A stretch of 64,000 nt of DNA from Flavobacterium hibisci (lineage in GTDB: Bacteria; Bacteroidota; Bacteroidia; Flavobacteriales; Flavobacteriaceae), in NCBI RefSeq assembly GCF_020026925.1, contig NZ_JAIQDW010000010.1, positions 62,001 to 126,000 on the forward strand, given 5' to 3'. Under the pieces are notes generated by a model. It did no database searches. It was not told where the DNA came from and saw only the letters and a program-made list of their open reading frames with translations. Made by a program: the position numbers and the translations under genes. Shown here in pieces: positions 8,713 to 18,200 of this stretch; the stretch's first letter is position 1, and each line of letters opens with the position of its first letter.

Positions 8713-10232
8713 TATTTTTTTAATTGATTTTTAATCAAATTAAATATTGCAGCTTTCTCATTTTTTCGTAATCCTACGAAAAATATTACCAAAAAATTAA
8801 TGATTATTATAATAGATGTCACATACAAACATTCAAAAACATTTGTTGATTGTCCTAAGTATAAGTAAAGACAATATAATACAAGAAGACTGATGAAGGA
8901 AACAAATAATACCGGGACAATTACATTATTTAAAAATGATAAAATATCTAAATTAATCATCTTCTTTAAAAAAACCAATCTTAATACTAATGTGACAACA
9001 GACAGCGTAATAGAGGTATACAAAAAAAATGTTGGCCCGAATGAATTTGTAAAGCCTATATAGTTAATTGGAAGATTTAAAAATAATGTACTCCCAACAA
9101 CAATTTGGTACCACTTTATTTTTCCTGTTGCAAGAGACCCTGTTATAAGAGGCCCTGAAAGACATTCTATCAATAAATTTATTAAAATAAAAATAATAAA
9201 AACTACTGTAAACTGTGGCAGCTTTTTTAGCCAGGAAATTAATATAAAATCTATATTGAATATTATCGGACAAACCATTATAAACATTAGAAAATATGAA
9301 AATTTTGATGCCTGAAAAATCAGCTTTTGCATTTGTTCTATATTTCCCTGAGCATAACTCTTGTAAATTTGCGGATTAACCGCCAACTGAAAATTTGTAA
9401 CAAATAGGCTTACTGCACTTTGCACTTGAGACATAATTCCATATGCGGCATTTACAACTGTTCCAAAAAAGAAATTCAACAAAACATTAGTTCCCTGACC
9501 TTTAGCTACCCCAGCAATGTTACCAAATAGATTCCATCCACTATAAGAAAAAAGCTCTTTATAAAACTTCAGGTCAGTGTAAAATTTAAATTTAGTTTCT
9601 GGAAAATTTCTAAATGAAAATATACAATAGGCTGCCCCTATCAATAAACTAACTGCAAAAATGAGTATAGAATACAATATGAGTTTATCAAAATTTACAA
9701 TTAGTAAAAAATACACAATTAATAATTTTAAAGTAACTTCAACTATACTCATTAATGCATAAACTTTCATTTTTTCTTTAACAATTATTAATGCATTAAA
9801 TGGCACCTGAATTACACCTATAAGGGCACTAAAGATTGAAAATTGATACAACCAGCTTACCGCATAAACTCTGTTTACTGAAAAGTTTAATTTATTATTT
9901 AAATACCATAATCCAAACGTTTCAGCAACGATAAAAACCAGGATAGCGATACAAACATGTATTATGAGTGTTGTATTAAAAGTTTTATTAAGCTTATGAT
10001 TATCATTTTTTCCTATATCAATTGCTAAAAATCTTTGAGTAGCTGATGACATTGCAGCATTAAAAAAGCCAAAAAGTGCTACAACTCCACCTACAACACT
10101 ATAGATACCATAATCATTAATACCCAATACATTTAAAACTACACGTGATGTATATAATTGCACTCCCATTGTTAGGAGCATCCTAAAATAAAGAAAGAAA
10201 GTATTCTTTGCTATAGTTTTGTTGTGCGACAA
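8712..10232 (-). CDS. Wzx-like lipopolysaccharide/exopolysaccharide flippase
   Basis: This 506-residue membrane protein has about 12-14 hydrophobic helices throughout. It opens with the MATE/Wzx-type segment IAKNTFFLYFRMLLTMGVQL and YTSRVVLNVLGINDYGIYSV, typical of the polysaccharide transporter family (PST/MVF superfamily). The YSGWNLFGNIAGVAKGQG block near residue 230 is also characteristic of Bacteroidota members. It flips undecaprenyl-linked repeat units across the inner membrane for the Wzy-type polymerase encoded downstream. It lies 81 nt after gmd and shares one base with the F420-hydrogenase-like gene. Confidence 0.88.
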   Translation of the reverse strand: MSHNKTIAKNTFFLYFRMLLTMGVQLYTSRVVLNVLGINDYGIYSVVGGVVALFGFFNAAMSSATQRFLAIDIGKNDNHKLNKTFNTTLIIHVCIAILVFIVAETFGLWYLNNKLNFSVNRVYAVSWLYQFSIFSALIGVIQVPFNALIIVKEKMKVYALMSIVEVTLKLLIVYFLLIVNFDKLILYSILIFAVSLLIGAAYCIFSFRNFPETKFKFYTDLKFYKELFSYSGWNLFGNIAGVAKGQGTNVLLNFFFGTVVNAAYGIMSQVQSAVSLFVTNFQLAVNPQIYKSYAQGNIEQMQKLIFQASKFSYFLMFIMVCPIIFNIDFILISWLKKLPQFTVVFIIFILINLLIECLSGPLITGSLATGKIKWYQIVVGSTLFLNLPINYIGFTNSFGPTFFLYTSITLSVVTLVLRLVFLKKMINLDILSFLNNVIVPVLFVSFISLLVLYCLYLYLGQSTNVFECLYVTSIIIIINFLVIFFVGLRKNEKAAIFNLIKNQLKK

Positions 10233-10313
10233 TTTAATTTAGTGTAATTCTATTCTTTTTAAAATATAAAGAACAAGTATTTTATATAGATATTTTTTAT
10301 AATTATTTCAGAA

Positions 10314-11399
10314 CTATCCTATTATTTTAAGGTCACTCTCGACCATTTCTTTCACCAAAGCAGCCAAATCATATTGAGGCTTCCAATCCAATTTTGTTTT
10401 TGATTTTGTAGGATCTCCAATTAGCAAATCTACCTCTGTCGGGCGATAATATTCCGGATCTACTCGCACTACTACCTTACCAATTTCCAACTGATAAAGT
10501 GGATTATTACAAGATGCTACTTTAGCCACTTCATTTTCGTTTTCTCCTTCAAAAGTCAATGTAACTCCAATTTCTGAAAAAGCCATGATTACAAAATCCC
10601 TAATATAAGTTGTAACTCCTGTTGCTATTACATAATCTTCTGGTGTATCTTGTTGTAAAATTCTCCACATTGCTTCGACATAATCCTTTGCATGTCCCCA
10701 GTCTCTTTGTGAATTTAGGTTTCCCAGATAAAGGCATTCCTGTTTTCCTTTTGCTATAGCTGCTGTTGCCATAGTAATTTTTCGGGTAACAAAAGTTTCA
10801 CCACGTCTTGGTGATTCGTGATTAAACAAAATACCGTTACAGGCAAACATGTTATAAGCTTCGCGGTAATTTTTTGTTATCCAAAAACCATAAATTTTAG
10901 CAGCACCGTATGGAGAACGCGGATAAAATGGAGAGTTTTCATCATAGAAACCCTTTTCATTTTTATTTTCTGCCATACCACCATAAAGCTCTGAAGTAGA
11001 AGCCTGATAAATTCTGGTTTTTTCACATAATCCCAAAATCCTTACTGCTTCTAAAATCCTTAAAGTACCTATACCGTCCACATTTGCTACATATTCAGGA
11101 GAATCAAAAGATACTTTTACATGAGACATCGCACCTAAATTATAAATCTCATCAGGCTGTACTTCCTGAATTATTCGAATAATATTAGTAGAATCTGTCA
11201 AATCTCCATAATGCAACTTAAAATCTACATGTGATTCATGCTGATCCTGATAAATATGATCAATTCGCTGTGTATTAAAAGAAGATGCACGTCTTTTAAC
11301 TCCGTGTACCTGATATCCTTTTTCTAATAATAATTCTGCTAAATAAGATCCGTCCTGACCCGTGATTCCTGTTATAAGGGCTACTTTTTGTGTACTCAT
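10314..11399 (-). CDS. gmd: GDP-mannose 4,6-dehydratase
   Basis: This 361-residue extended short-chain dehydrogenase has the NADP-binding [19 protein letters not shown] at residues 10-28. RRASSFNT lies around residue 37, the STSELYG block around 135, and the catalytic Tyr-x3-Lys in [29 protein letters not shown] is diagnostic for Gmd. It converts GDP-D-mannose to GDP-4-keto-6-deoxymannose, the first committed step to GDP-L-fucose (or GDP-rhamnose/perosamine). The next enzyme, fcl, is the adjacent upstream gene (77 nt gap), so L-fucose is the expected product. Length is normal for the family. Confidence 0.97.
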   Translation of the reverse strand: MSTQKVALITGITGQDGSYLAELLLEKGYQVHGVKRRASSFNTQRIDHIYQDQHESHVDFKLHYGDLTDSTNIIRIIQEVQPDEIYNLGAMSHVKVSFDSPEYVANVDGIGTLRILEAVRILGLCEKTRIYQASTSELYGGMAENKNEKGFYDENSPFYPRSPYGAAKIYGFWITKNYREAYNMFACNGILFNHESPRRGETFVTRKITMATAAIAKGKQECLYLGNLNSQRDWGHAKDYVEAMWRILQQDTPEDYVIATGVTTYIRDFVIMAFSEIGVTLTFEGENENEVAKVASCNNPLYQLEIGKVVVRVDPEYYRPTEVDLLIGDPTKSKTKLDWKPQYDLAALVKEMVESDLKIIG

Positions 11400-11476
11400 T
11401 TATTGTTTTTTTAGTTACATTTTCTTTTCAAGTTAATATATTACATTCTTAATTCCTAACTTTTATTAATCTAAAA

Positions 11477-12427
11477 CTACATTTTTACTTGTTTAAAAGC
11501 ATCTTTATTTTCCAAAAACCAATTATACGTCTTTTGGATTCCTTCTTCTAAATTTATTTTATGCTTCCATCCTAAATTATGCATTTTTGAAACATCCATC
11601 AATTTTCTGGGCGTTCCATCTGGTTTTGTTGAGTCCCAGATAATTTCTCCTGTATGGCCTGTAATCTTTTGAATGGTTTCTGCCAAATGCTTAATGGTTA
11701 AATCTTCACCTGTTCCAACATTATATAAATAATCAGGTAATTTGTTCTCTAAAGCAAAAACAACAGCCTGAGCCATATCATCTACGAATAAAAACTCACG
11801 CATTGGCGTACCGCTGCCCCAAAGTGTTACAGGAGCATGATTATTTTCTTTAGCTTCATGAAACTTACGAATCATTGCCGGTAAGACATGAGAGGTGTTT
11901 AAATCAAAATTATCGTGTGTCCCATATAAATTGGTAGGCATCAAACTCACATAATCCTTTCCAAATTGATTTCTAATAGCCTGACATGCTTTTACACCTG
12001 TAATTTTGGCAATTGCATACCATTCATTTGTAGGCTCTAAAGTATCAGTTAGTAAATAGTCTTCTTTTAAAGGCTGCGGTGCTAATTTTGGATAAATACA
12101 TGAACTCCCCAAAAAGATAAATTTTTCTATATTATTTTGTAAAGCCGAATCGATCAGATTATTCTGGATTTGCATATTCTCCATAATGAACTGGTAAGGA
12201 TAATCATTGTTAGCTAGTATCCCACCAACTCTTGCCGCCGCATCAATAATTACTTCGGGTTTTTCTTTAGCTATAAAATCCCGAACTGCCAGCTGATTTC
12301 GAAGATCAAGTTCTTTACTCGAAACTCCTATCAGATTTGTAAATCCTTTGTCAGCAAGTATTCTCCAAATTGCACTCCCCACCATTCCTTTATGGCCTGC
12401 AATATAAATTTTTGTGTTACTTTTCAT
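11477..12427 (-). CDS. fcl: GDP-L-fucose synthase (GDP-4-keto-6-deoxymannose epimerase/reductase)
   Basis: This 316-residue short-chain dehydrogenase has the Rossmann motif IYIAGHKGMVGSAIWRIL at residues 7-24. FLGSSCIYPKLAPQPLKEDY carries the catalytic Ser/Cys, and WYAIAKITG carries the Tyr-x3-Lys pair. LYGTHDNFDLNTSHVLPAMI and PMREFLFVDDMA are specific to WcaG/Fcl. It performs the 3,5-epimerisation and 4-reduction that finish GDP-L-fucose synthesis from the Gmd product. The gap to the upstream nucleotidyltransferase is 5 nt, so they are one transcription unit. Confidence 0.96.
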   Translation of the reverse strand: MKSNTKIYIAGHKGMVGSAIWRILADKGFTNLIGVSSKELDLRNQLAVRDFIAKEKPEVIIDAAARVGGILANNDYPYQFIMENMQIQNNLIDSALQNNIEKFIFLGSSCIYPKLAPQPLKEDYLLTDTLEPTNEWYAIAKITGVKACQAIRNQFGKDYVSLMPTNLYGTHDNFDLNTSHVLPAMIRKFHEAKENNHAPVTLWGSGTPMREFLFVDDMAQAVVFALENKLPDYLYNVGTGEDLTIKHLAETIQKITGHTGEIIWDSTKPDGTPRKLMDVSKMHNLGWKHKINLEEGIQKTYNWFLENKDAFKQVKM

Positions 12428-12432
12428 TTTAT

Positions 12433-12858
12433 TTAAATTACCTTTAATGCTTCTTTTTCTGCTACTACTTTTCGCAACCCACTACTTGAAAAACGATGAT
12501 CCCGGGTATTAAAATACAATTCAATTCCCTTTGATTCACAATATTCACGGCCGGTAAAGTTTTTTTCCCGGTATTCGTCTCCTAAAATTCGTACGTCAAT
12601 TTTAAAAGACCTCAAAATATCTTCTAAATCCTGTTCTGTTGCATAAGGAACAATTTCATCGACGAACTTACACCCTTTTAATTGAATGTAACGTTCTACT
12701 ACAGTTTGAGTTGGTCTGTTCTTTTCCGGACGATCTAATGTTGGATCTGTTTGTAATGCACAAATTAAATAATCACATTGACGCTTAGCCTCTTCCAGCA
12801 TTGTAATATGTCCCGCATGAAGTAAATCAAAGGCGCTAAAAGTAATTCCTATTTTCAT
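12433..12858 (-). CDS. Cytidylyltransferase-like nucleotidyltransferase
   Basis: This 141-residue protein starts MKIGITFSAFDLLHAGHITM, with the HxGH active-site motif at residues 14-17. The C-terminal HRFSSSGLRK replaces the usual ISSTxI(K/R) motif, and VRILGDEYREKNFTGRE lies in between. These are features of the TagD/GCT and RfaE-C family, which joins CTP or ATP to phosphate-bearing alcohols or sugars. The substrate is unknown; glycerol-3-phosphate or a sugar-1-phosphate are options from the family. It is the first gene of the polysaccharide unit and is 5 nt from fcl, so a role in supplying an activated component of the glycan is likely. Confidence 0.83.
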   Translation of the reverse strand: MKIGITFSAFDLLHAGHITMLEEAKRQCDYLICALQTDPTLDRPEKNRPTQTVVERYIQLKGCKFVDEIVPYATEQDLEDILRSFKIDVRILGDEYREKNFTGREYCESKGIELYFNTRDHRFSSSGLRKVVAEKEALKVI

Positions 12859-12896
12859 GATTCTTTTATGTGAAAATATTTTAACAATTCTTTCGC

Positions 12897-13514
12897 CTAA
12901 TATGCTGAATCTGCATGGAAACGGTTTTGCCCCAAAGCAACCATAAAACCAAAAGTAAGCCCAAGATTACTCCCTGTTATATCTTTTCCAATCAAACTAC
13001 CATTGTAATAAATTTTTTGTGATAACGTAGATTTGTAAGTCAGATCTGCAAAAAAGGAAACTTTTTCATTTATAAAAACATAAGGTCTTGCACCAATCAG
13101 TAAAGCGCCTATCTTATCGCGATTGAAATATTTGCTTGACATTACTCCTGCACCTGCTCCTGCATGAACCAGTAATCCAAATTGTCCTCCTGTGTTTCTT
13201 GACAATTCAATAAGATTGCCCAAATTATAACAAAGTTCTGCACTTCCTATTAACTGATCACTCTTTTGATTTCCATAATTATACTGATCAAAACTTAATA
13301 ACCCCATAACACCTACATTCTCACTAAACATATAACGGAATCCTCCCTGACCATGAACCAATGCTAACGGTCTGTTTTCTCCAGACGGTGAAATTTGAGT
13401 TAAGGGAACAGCCATTCCTACTCCTACTTCCATAAAAAGTTTGTCGTATCTTAATCTATATTGTGCCTGTGAAACTGTCGTAATTAATAATAAGGCTAAA
13501 AATATTTTTTTCAT
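12897..13514 (-). CDS. Outer-membrane beta-barrel protein, unknown function
   Basis: This 205-residue protein has a signal peptide (MKKIFLALLLITTVSQAQ, cleavage near residue 18). Alternating hydrophobic strands and glycines follow, typical of a small eight-stranded barrel (VGVGMAVPLTQI, GQGGFRYMFSENVGVMGLL, FGLLVHAGAGAGVM, LGLTFGFMVALG). It has no OmpA-like peptidoglycan domain. It lies 38 nt upstream of the nucleotidyltransferase on the same strand, so it could share the polysaccharide transcript, although nothing in the sequence ties it to glycan export. I do not recognise a named family. Confidence 0.7.
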   Translation of the reverse strand: MKKIFLALLLITTVSQAQYRLRYDKLFMEVGVGMAVPLTQISPSGENRPLALVHGQGGFRYMFSENVGVMGLLSFDQYNYGNQKSDQLIGSAELCYNLGNLIELSRNTGGQFGLLVHAGAGAGVMSSKYFNRDKIGALLIGARPYVFINEKVSFFADLTYKSTLSQKIYYNGSLIGKDITGSNLGLTFGFMVALGQNRFHADSAY

Positions 13515-14113
13515 AAGTCAGGTAATTTTGGGATTTTTTATTTATAATTATTTTTAAAGTTATTCTTCTCAGTATTTATACATTTCATATATCATATTTA
13601 GCGCAATTATCATCACATTTACAATTTTCTAAAAACAAATTATAATTTCTAAATGTTAAAATCAAAATTATAATTTTAAAAATTTATAACAGTATTTTTT
13701 CCCTGTAATTTTGAAAATAAATACCTTTGATATACAGCTTCGCTAGTCTAACCCCCATATTTAAGAATTAGAAATAATATAAAATTTGTGCAAATGTATT
13801 GACATTTTTTAAATTATATACTTAAAAACACCGCTGTAAAATGAACAATGCTTATACAAAAATACATTAATCTCATTATCAATTACATACAAACCATTAC
13901 AAATTATAGTCATTTTTGAAATTTAAATCAAAAAATAAATTTAACTTAATTTAAGAACTTAAAAAAATCATATTCGTTTTTTTAGCGTTAAATTTCTGAC
14001 AATATCTTGGGTGGTAATAATTTTCTTTTAGACAATAATTTGTAATTATTTATAAATTGTCAACAAATACCTAAAGGATAACTTTTAAAATTTAAGTTTA
14101 TTGCATCGTTATT
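13515..14113. other. Divergent intergenic region, no gene seen
   Basis: About 600 bp of very AT-rich DNA lie between divergently read genes. I found no credible coding frame or RNA gene. It should contain the promoters of both neighbours; a candidate for the rightward gene is listed separately. Confidence 0.6.
14057..14086 (+). promoter_or_regulatory. Candidate Bacteroidota promoter for the gene at 14114
   Basis: TTG at 14057-14059, a 19-bp spacer and TAACTTTT at 14079-14086 match 7 of 8 positions of TAnnTTTG. The start codon follows 27 nt after the -7 element. Confidence 0.4.
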
Positions 14114-15079
14114 ATGAAAGAATATTTATTTATTTTACTCTTTTTCAGTTTTACAACTTATAGTCAAATTCTAGGATGTACAGATCCTCTTTCAAAAAAT
14201 TACAATCCTAATGCAACTCTAAACGATGGAAGTTGCTTGTACAAAAAAATCAACATAAAACCTGAATATTCATTTTTTTTGAATGATTCTATTAAAGAAA
14301 CATCAGGGCTTATTGCTTTTGACCATTTGTTATGGACTCACAACGATGATCATGATAAAACTATTTACGGATTAGACTCATTAGGAAAAATTAAAAAAAG
14401 AATAATTCTGAAAAATGCTATAAATCATGACTGGGAAGAGATTTCGCAAGACAGTTCGTATATCTATATTGGGGATTTTGGAAATAATTATTCCGGAAAC
14501 AGAACTGACCTAAAGATTCTTAAAATACAAAAAAAAACATTTTTAGAAAAAGACCCAATCATTGAAACAATTTCTTTTTCTTACTCTGATCAAACCGACT
14601 TTGATAAAAAAAAAGCAAACACAACTGATTTTGATTGCGAAGCTTTTATTATCATAAAAGACAGCATTTATCTGTTTACAAAAAAATGGAAGTCATCAAA
14701 AACCAGTATTTATAGTTTACCAAATAAACCCGGAAATCACACAGCACAATTAAAAGAAACATTAGATTCAAGAGGGTTAGTTACAGGCGCTACTTACTTA
14801 GAATCAAAAAACCTAATTGCACTTTGTGGTTATTCAACAAAAGGAAAACCTTTCATATATCTCTTGTACGATTTCAAAAATTATGATTTTCTATCAGGAA
14901 ACAAACGAAAAATAAACCTTAAACTTTCTTTTCATCAAGTAGAAGGAATCACAACTGAAGATGGTTTACATTACTATTTAACCAACGAAGCTCTAATTAG
15001 AAAACCTATTCTCAATATCAGACAACAAATACATTATTTCGATCTAAGTTCAATACTGAATTCATATATTAATAAATAA
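14114..15079 (+). CDS. Secreted propeller-like protein with Bacteroidota GCTDP motif
   Basis: This 321-residue protein has a signal peptide (MKEYLFILLFFSFTTYSQ). Directly after it comes ILGCTDPLSKNYNPNATLND-GSCLY, a short cysteine-paired motif common in secreted Bacteroidota proteins. The rest is beta-rich with repeated strand pairs (SGLIAFDHLLWTHNDDHDK, WEEISQDSSYIYIGDFGNN, LYLF/IYLFTKKW, GLVTGATYLESKNLIALCGY), which suggests a beta-propeller. There is no T9SS sorting domain at the C-terminus, so it is probably periplasmic or released. It converges on the giant-protein operon, separated by a perfect hairpin terminator. Function is unknown. Confidence 0.75.
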   Translation: MKEYLFILLFFSFTTYSQILGCTDPLSKNYNPNATLNDGSCLYKKINIKPEYSFFLNDSIKETSGLIAFDHLLWTHNDDHDKTIYGLDSLGKIKKRIILKNAINHDWEEISQDSSYIYIGDFGNNYSGNRTDLKILKIQKKTFLEKDPIIETISFSYSDQTDFDKKKANTTDFDCEAFIIIKDSIYLFTKKWKSSKTSIYSLPNKPGNHTAQLKETLDSRGLVTGATYLESKNLIALCGYSTKGKPFIYLLYDFKNYDFLSGNKRKINLKLSFHQVEGITTEDGLHYYLTNEALIRKPILNIRQQIHYFDLSSILNSYINK

Positions 15080-15205
15080 TTCGATAATGGAATCATAACA
15101 GGTTACTTTTCTAAAATTATGTCCTCTGAATCACTTCTCAAATAAGAACTGTTAATAGAAAGGGATTGAATAATGTTGATTTCCAACTTTTCCTTATAAC
15201 ATAAT

Positions 15206-15241
15206 AATAAAGGGATGAGCAATAATGCTCATCCCTTTATT
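15206..15241. terminator. Perfect 16-bp hairpin, bidirectional terminator
   Basis: AATAAAGGGATGAGCA (15206-15221) and its exact complement TGCTCATCCCTTTATT (15226-15241) flank a 4-nt ATAA loop. The hairpin has A/T-rich ends on both sides and lies between convergent genes, so it can stop transcription from both directions. Confidence 0.85.
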
Positions 15242-15250
15242 ACATAATTT

Positions 15251-18200
15251 CTATTTAATGAGAAATTTAACTTTGTACATTTTCTCACTGTTATGTACGA
15301 TGAGATAATATATTCCCGCTGACTTTAAATTTGTATAAATAGTACTTTTTATACTATCCGAAAGTTCTACCTTATCCTGCTTGTAAACAGCCCGGCCATT
15401 TATATCATATATTGCTAATTTAAAAAATCCTTCGTTACCTGACAATGCCAGAGTAAAGGTTCCGTTGTTTGGAACCGGAAACATAATCAAACCGTTTTTG
15501 CTATCAACTGGAGTATCAATTGACAACGTTGCATCAACTTTTACTTCTATAGAAATCGTTTTGTTGCAAGATGCTGATGTTGAATATGAAAGTGACAGAT
15601 TTTGGATTCCCTTTTCATTCCATTTAATGGTCACAGTATTATTTTTTTGTTCCAAAATTTCACCGCCTGTTACATTCCACTGATATGTCCCCATATTCTG
15701 CGTTGCTGTATAGGTGGTAATAGAATTTGCTTCGGTAATAATAAGGTCACCGCTTATTTCTGCATAAATAGTAGAAGATTCTACATTTTTATAAACGATT
15801 CCTTTTCCTTGTAAACCACTCGATTTTTTGTTCAGTTTTGATAAATCAATTCCAAACGTATGATCTCCGCTTAGTTTTTCGATTCCACTAATTTCAAATT
15901 CTTTATCCGAAATTTTAGTCAAAGTCAGTTTTTCATTCGAAACAGAAATTCCTCCCTGCTTGACTAATAAAGCATCTTTTGTAAATGCCGAAGCAGTAAT
16001 TTCACTGTCAAATGTTACGGCTAACGCATCGGTTTCTGAACAGGTATTGTTTAAACTTAAAGGAGAAATTGCAGCACCAAGATCAACATTATCCAGATAT
16101 GCTTCTATCTGCACTACGTCGCTTGAGTTTCCAAATTCGTCATAAGCAATGGCTTCAAAAGTATTTTTACCACTATATCCATTTATGGGAATAAAGATTT
16201 CTTTCGGCGTTTCCTGATATTGTTTGCTCACTAAAATTCTGCTTTGGGGCGTTATTACATACAATTCTACATTTTGTTTGTTTTCAACTGTGGTAAACGC
16301 AACTTGCAAATCGTTGCCCGATGTTATATTATCTGATGTTGAAATTCCTCTGTCCGGCGTTACGCTAAGGTTTGTCGGCTTAAGTGGTTTGTCAAATTTC
16401 ACCGTCCAGTTTGTACTTGAAGTTCCGCTTCCGAAATTCCCCGAAAGATCCAGGAAATTAAACTGATCAATTACAATTTTATAACCTCCTGCAGTTTGTG
16501 TATATGCTCCCAAACCAGAGATCACATAATGTAAATCATCTTGTTTTGTTACGCTAACAATGGCATTCAAATTCAAACTCCCTTTAAATAAATTTACCCA
16601 ATTTTTATCAAAAGTATTTAATGGTTTGTTTAAAGTAACCAACATTTCTGTTACGTTTTGACTGTTAACAGCACCCTGATATTGTGGTGTAAAACTTTTC
16701 ACTTCGGGAAGCAGGATATCTACTTTCCATTTTTGAGACTGTACGATTAATCCCTGTGTATTGTCTTCTGCTTTTATCGAAGGCAAATCCACTGTCAATT
16801 CATAATCACCGTTTTCTTTGTTATATTCACTTAATCCAACAATAGTATATTTCAGATTATCATCCGTAACAATCGAAATATTATCGAGTGCATTTCCGTT
16901 TAATTTCAATTTGTCTCTTGTAAACTGTGCTGGTTTAACTGGTTTATTAAACAGAATTTCAACACTATTTAAAGACTGTGATTGTGTTTGATCGTTCTTA
17001 AACTGGACAATTCCCAGTTCACCAATTATCTGAATCCACGAAACACTTTTCCCTTCATTTCCTTCATTTCCTTCCGGATCTTTTATACCTGCACATTGCA
17101 CGGTTAATTCATAATAGCCTGAGGCAATTGCAATAGTTTTTGTATTTAAAACAAAAGTAGAATCGTTCACTTTTCCTATCAGACTATCATCAAAATTTAG
17201 TTTTTTGCCCTGGTGAATTAAAGTAATATTTTGCGATGTAAAAGTATTCGGATCAATCGCTTTATTAAAGTTCACCTGAACAGATTCCAGCACTTTTGTA
17301 ATGGTCGAAGGGATATTCCCAAACGAAATTACTTTTGGGACATTTGTATTTATTGGTGTATAATAAAGTGTGTATTTCTCTAATCCTGATATTTTATCAA
17401 GAAAGTGAAGATTGTTCTCGTATTTGGGTTCTAATCCGTCTTTTAACGTTACAAATGTCTGCCAGAAATTTTCCAGCGGTAATTCAAGTTTATCACTTAT
17501 TCGCACTACTCTTTCAAGCTTGTATCGATCAGATCCCGGATCTGCCAAATTACCGTAATTCCATCCTGTTTTAGAGGAATTCATGGTTAAAGTCGTCGTT
17601 AACTGACTTGGTGTAATAACATTAGAGACTGTCCCAGTGTTTACTTTATAAACCTCATCACTTTCTCCATTTGAATAAAAAATGGCATCCGGAGTATCTT
17701 TTGTATCTGCAATATCATTTACTAAGAAATCGCCAACGTTGTCATGTCCTGCCTGATACGCTTTTACGCTTTTTATCAATTCGTGAACATATGATGCTTT
17801 AATCAGGCTTAGGTTTTTGTTTCCGTAACTGCTTAAATGTTTGATTTGAAGATCGTATTCAACAAAATGTCCAAGCAATGAACTAGTAAACCACCATTGT
17901 CCCAAAGCATTTTTCTGAGGCTCAATATTTCCAAAATCAACATTCAATAAACCTAATTGTTTTGGTTCATTGTTGAAGTTGCTTCCAACAATTTCAAAAT
18001 CTATTAAAAGCCCTTTTTTGTTTTCTATAATTTCCGGCTGAACAGATTCTACCTGAACATTTTTAGCAATTCCGTAACCTTCATTTTTAATTAACAAGGC
18101 CATTTCAGCAGGAACGATTGGCTCGACCTTATCCGTTAAAGGATCATCTCCCAAAATATCACGCTGCATGAAATAATGCATTACTAAGTCGGGACTTGGA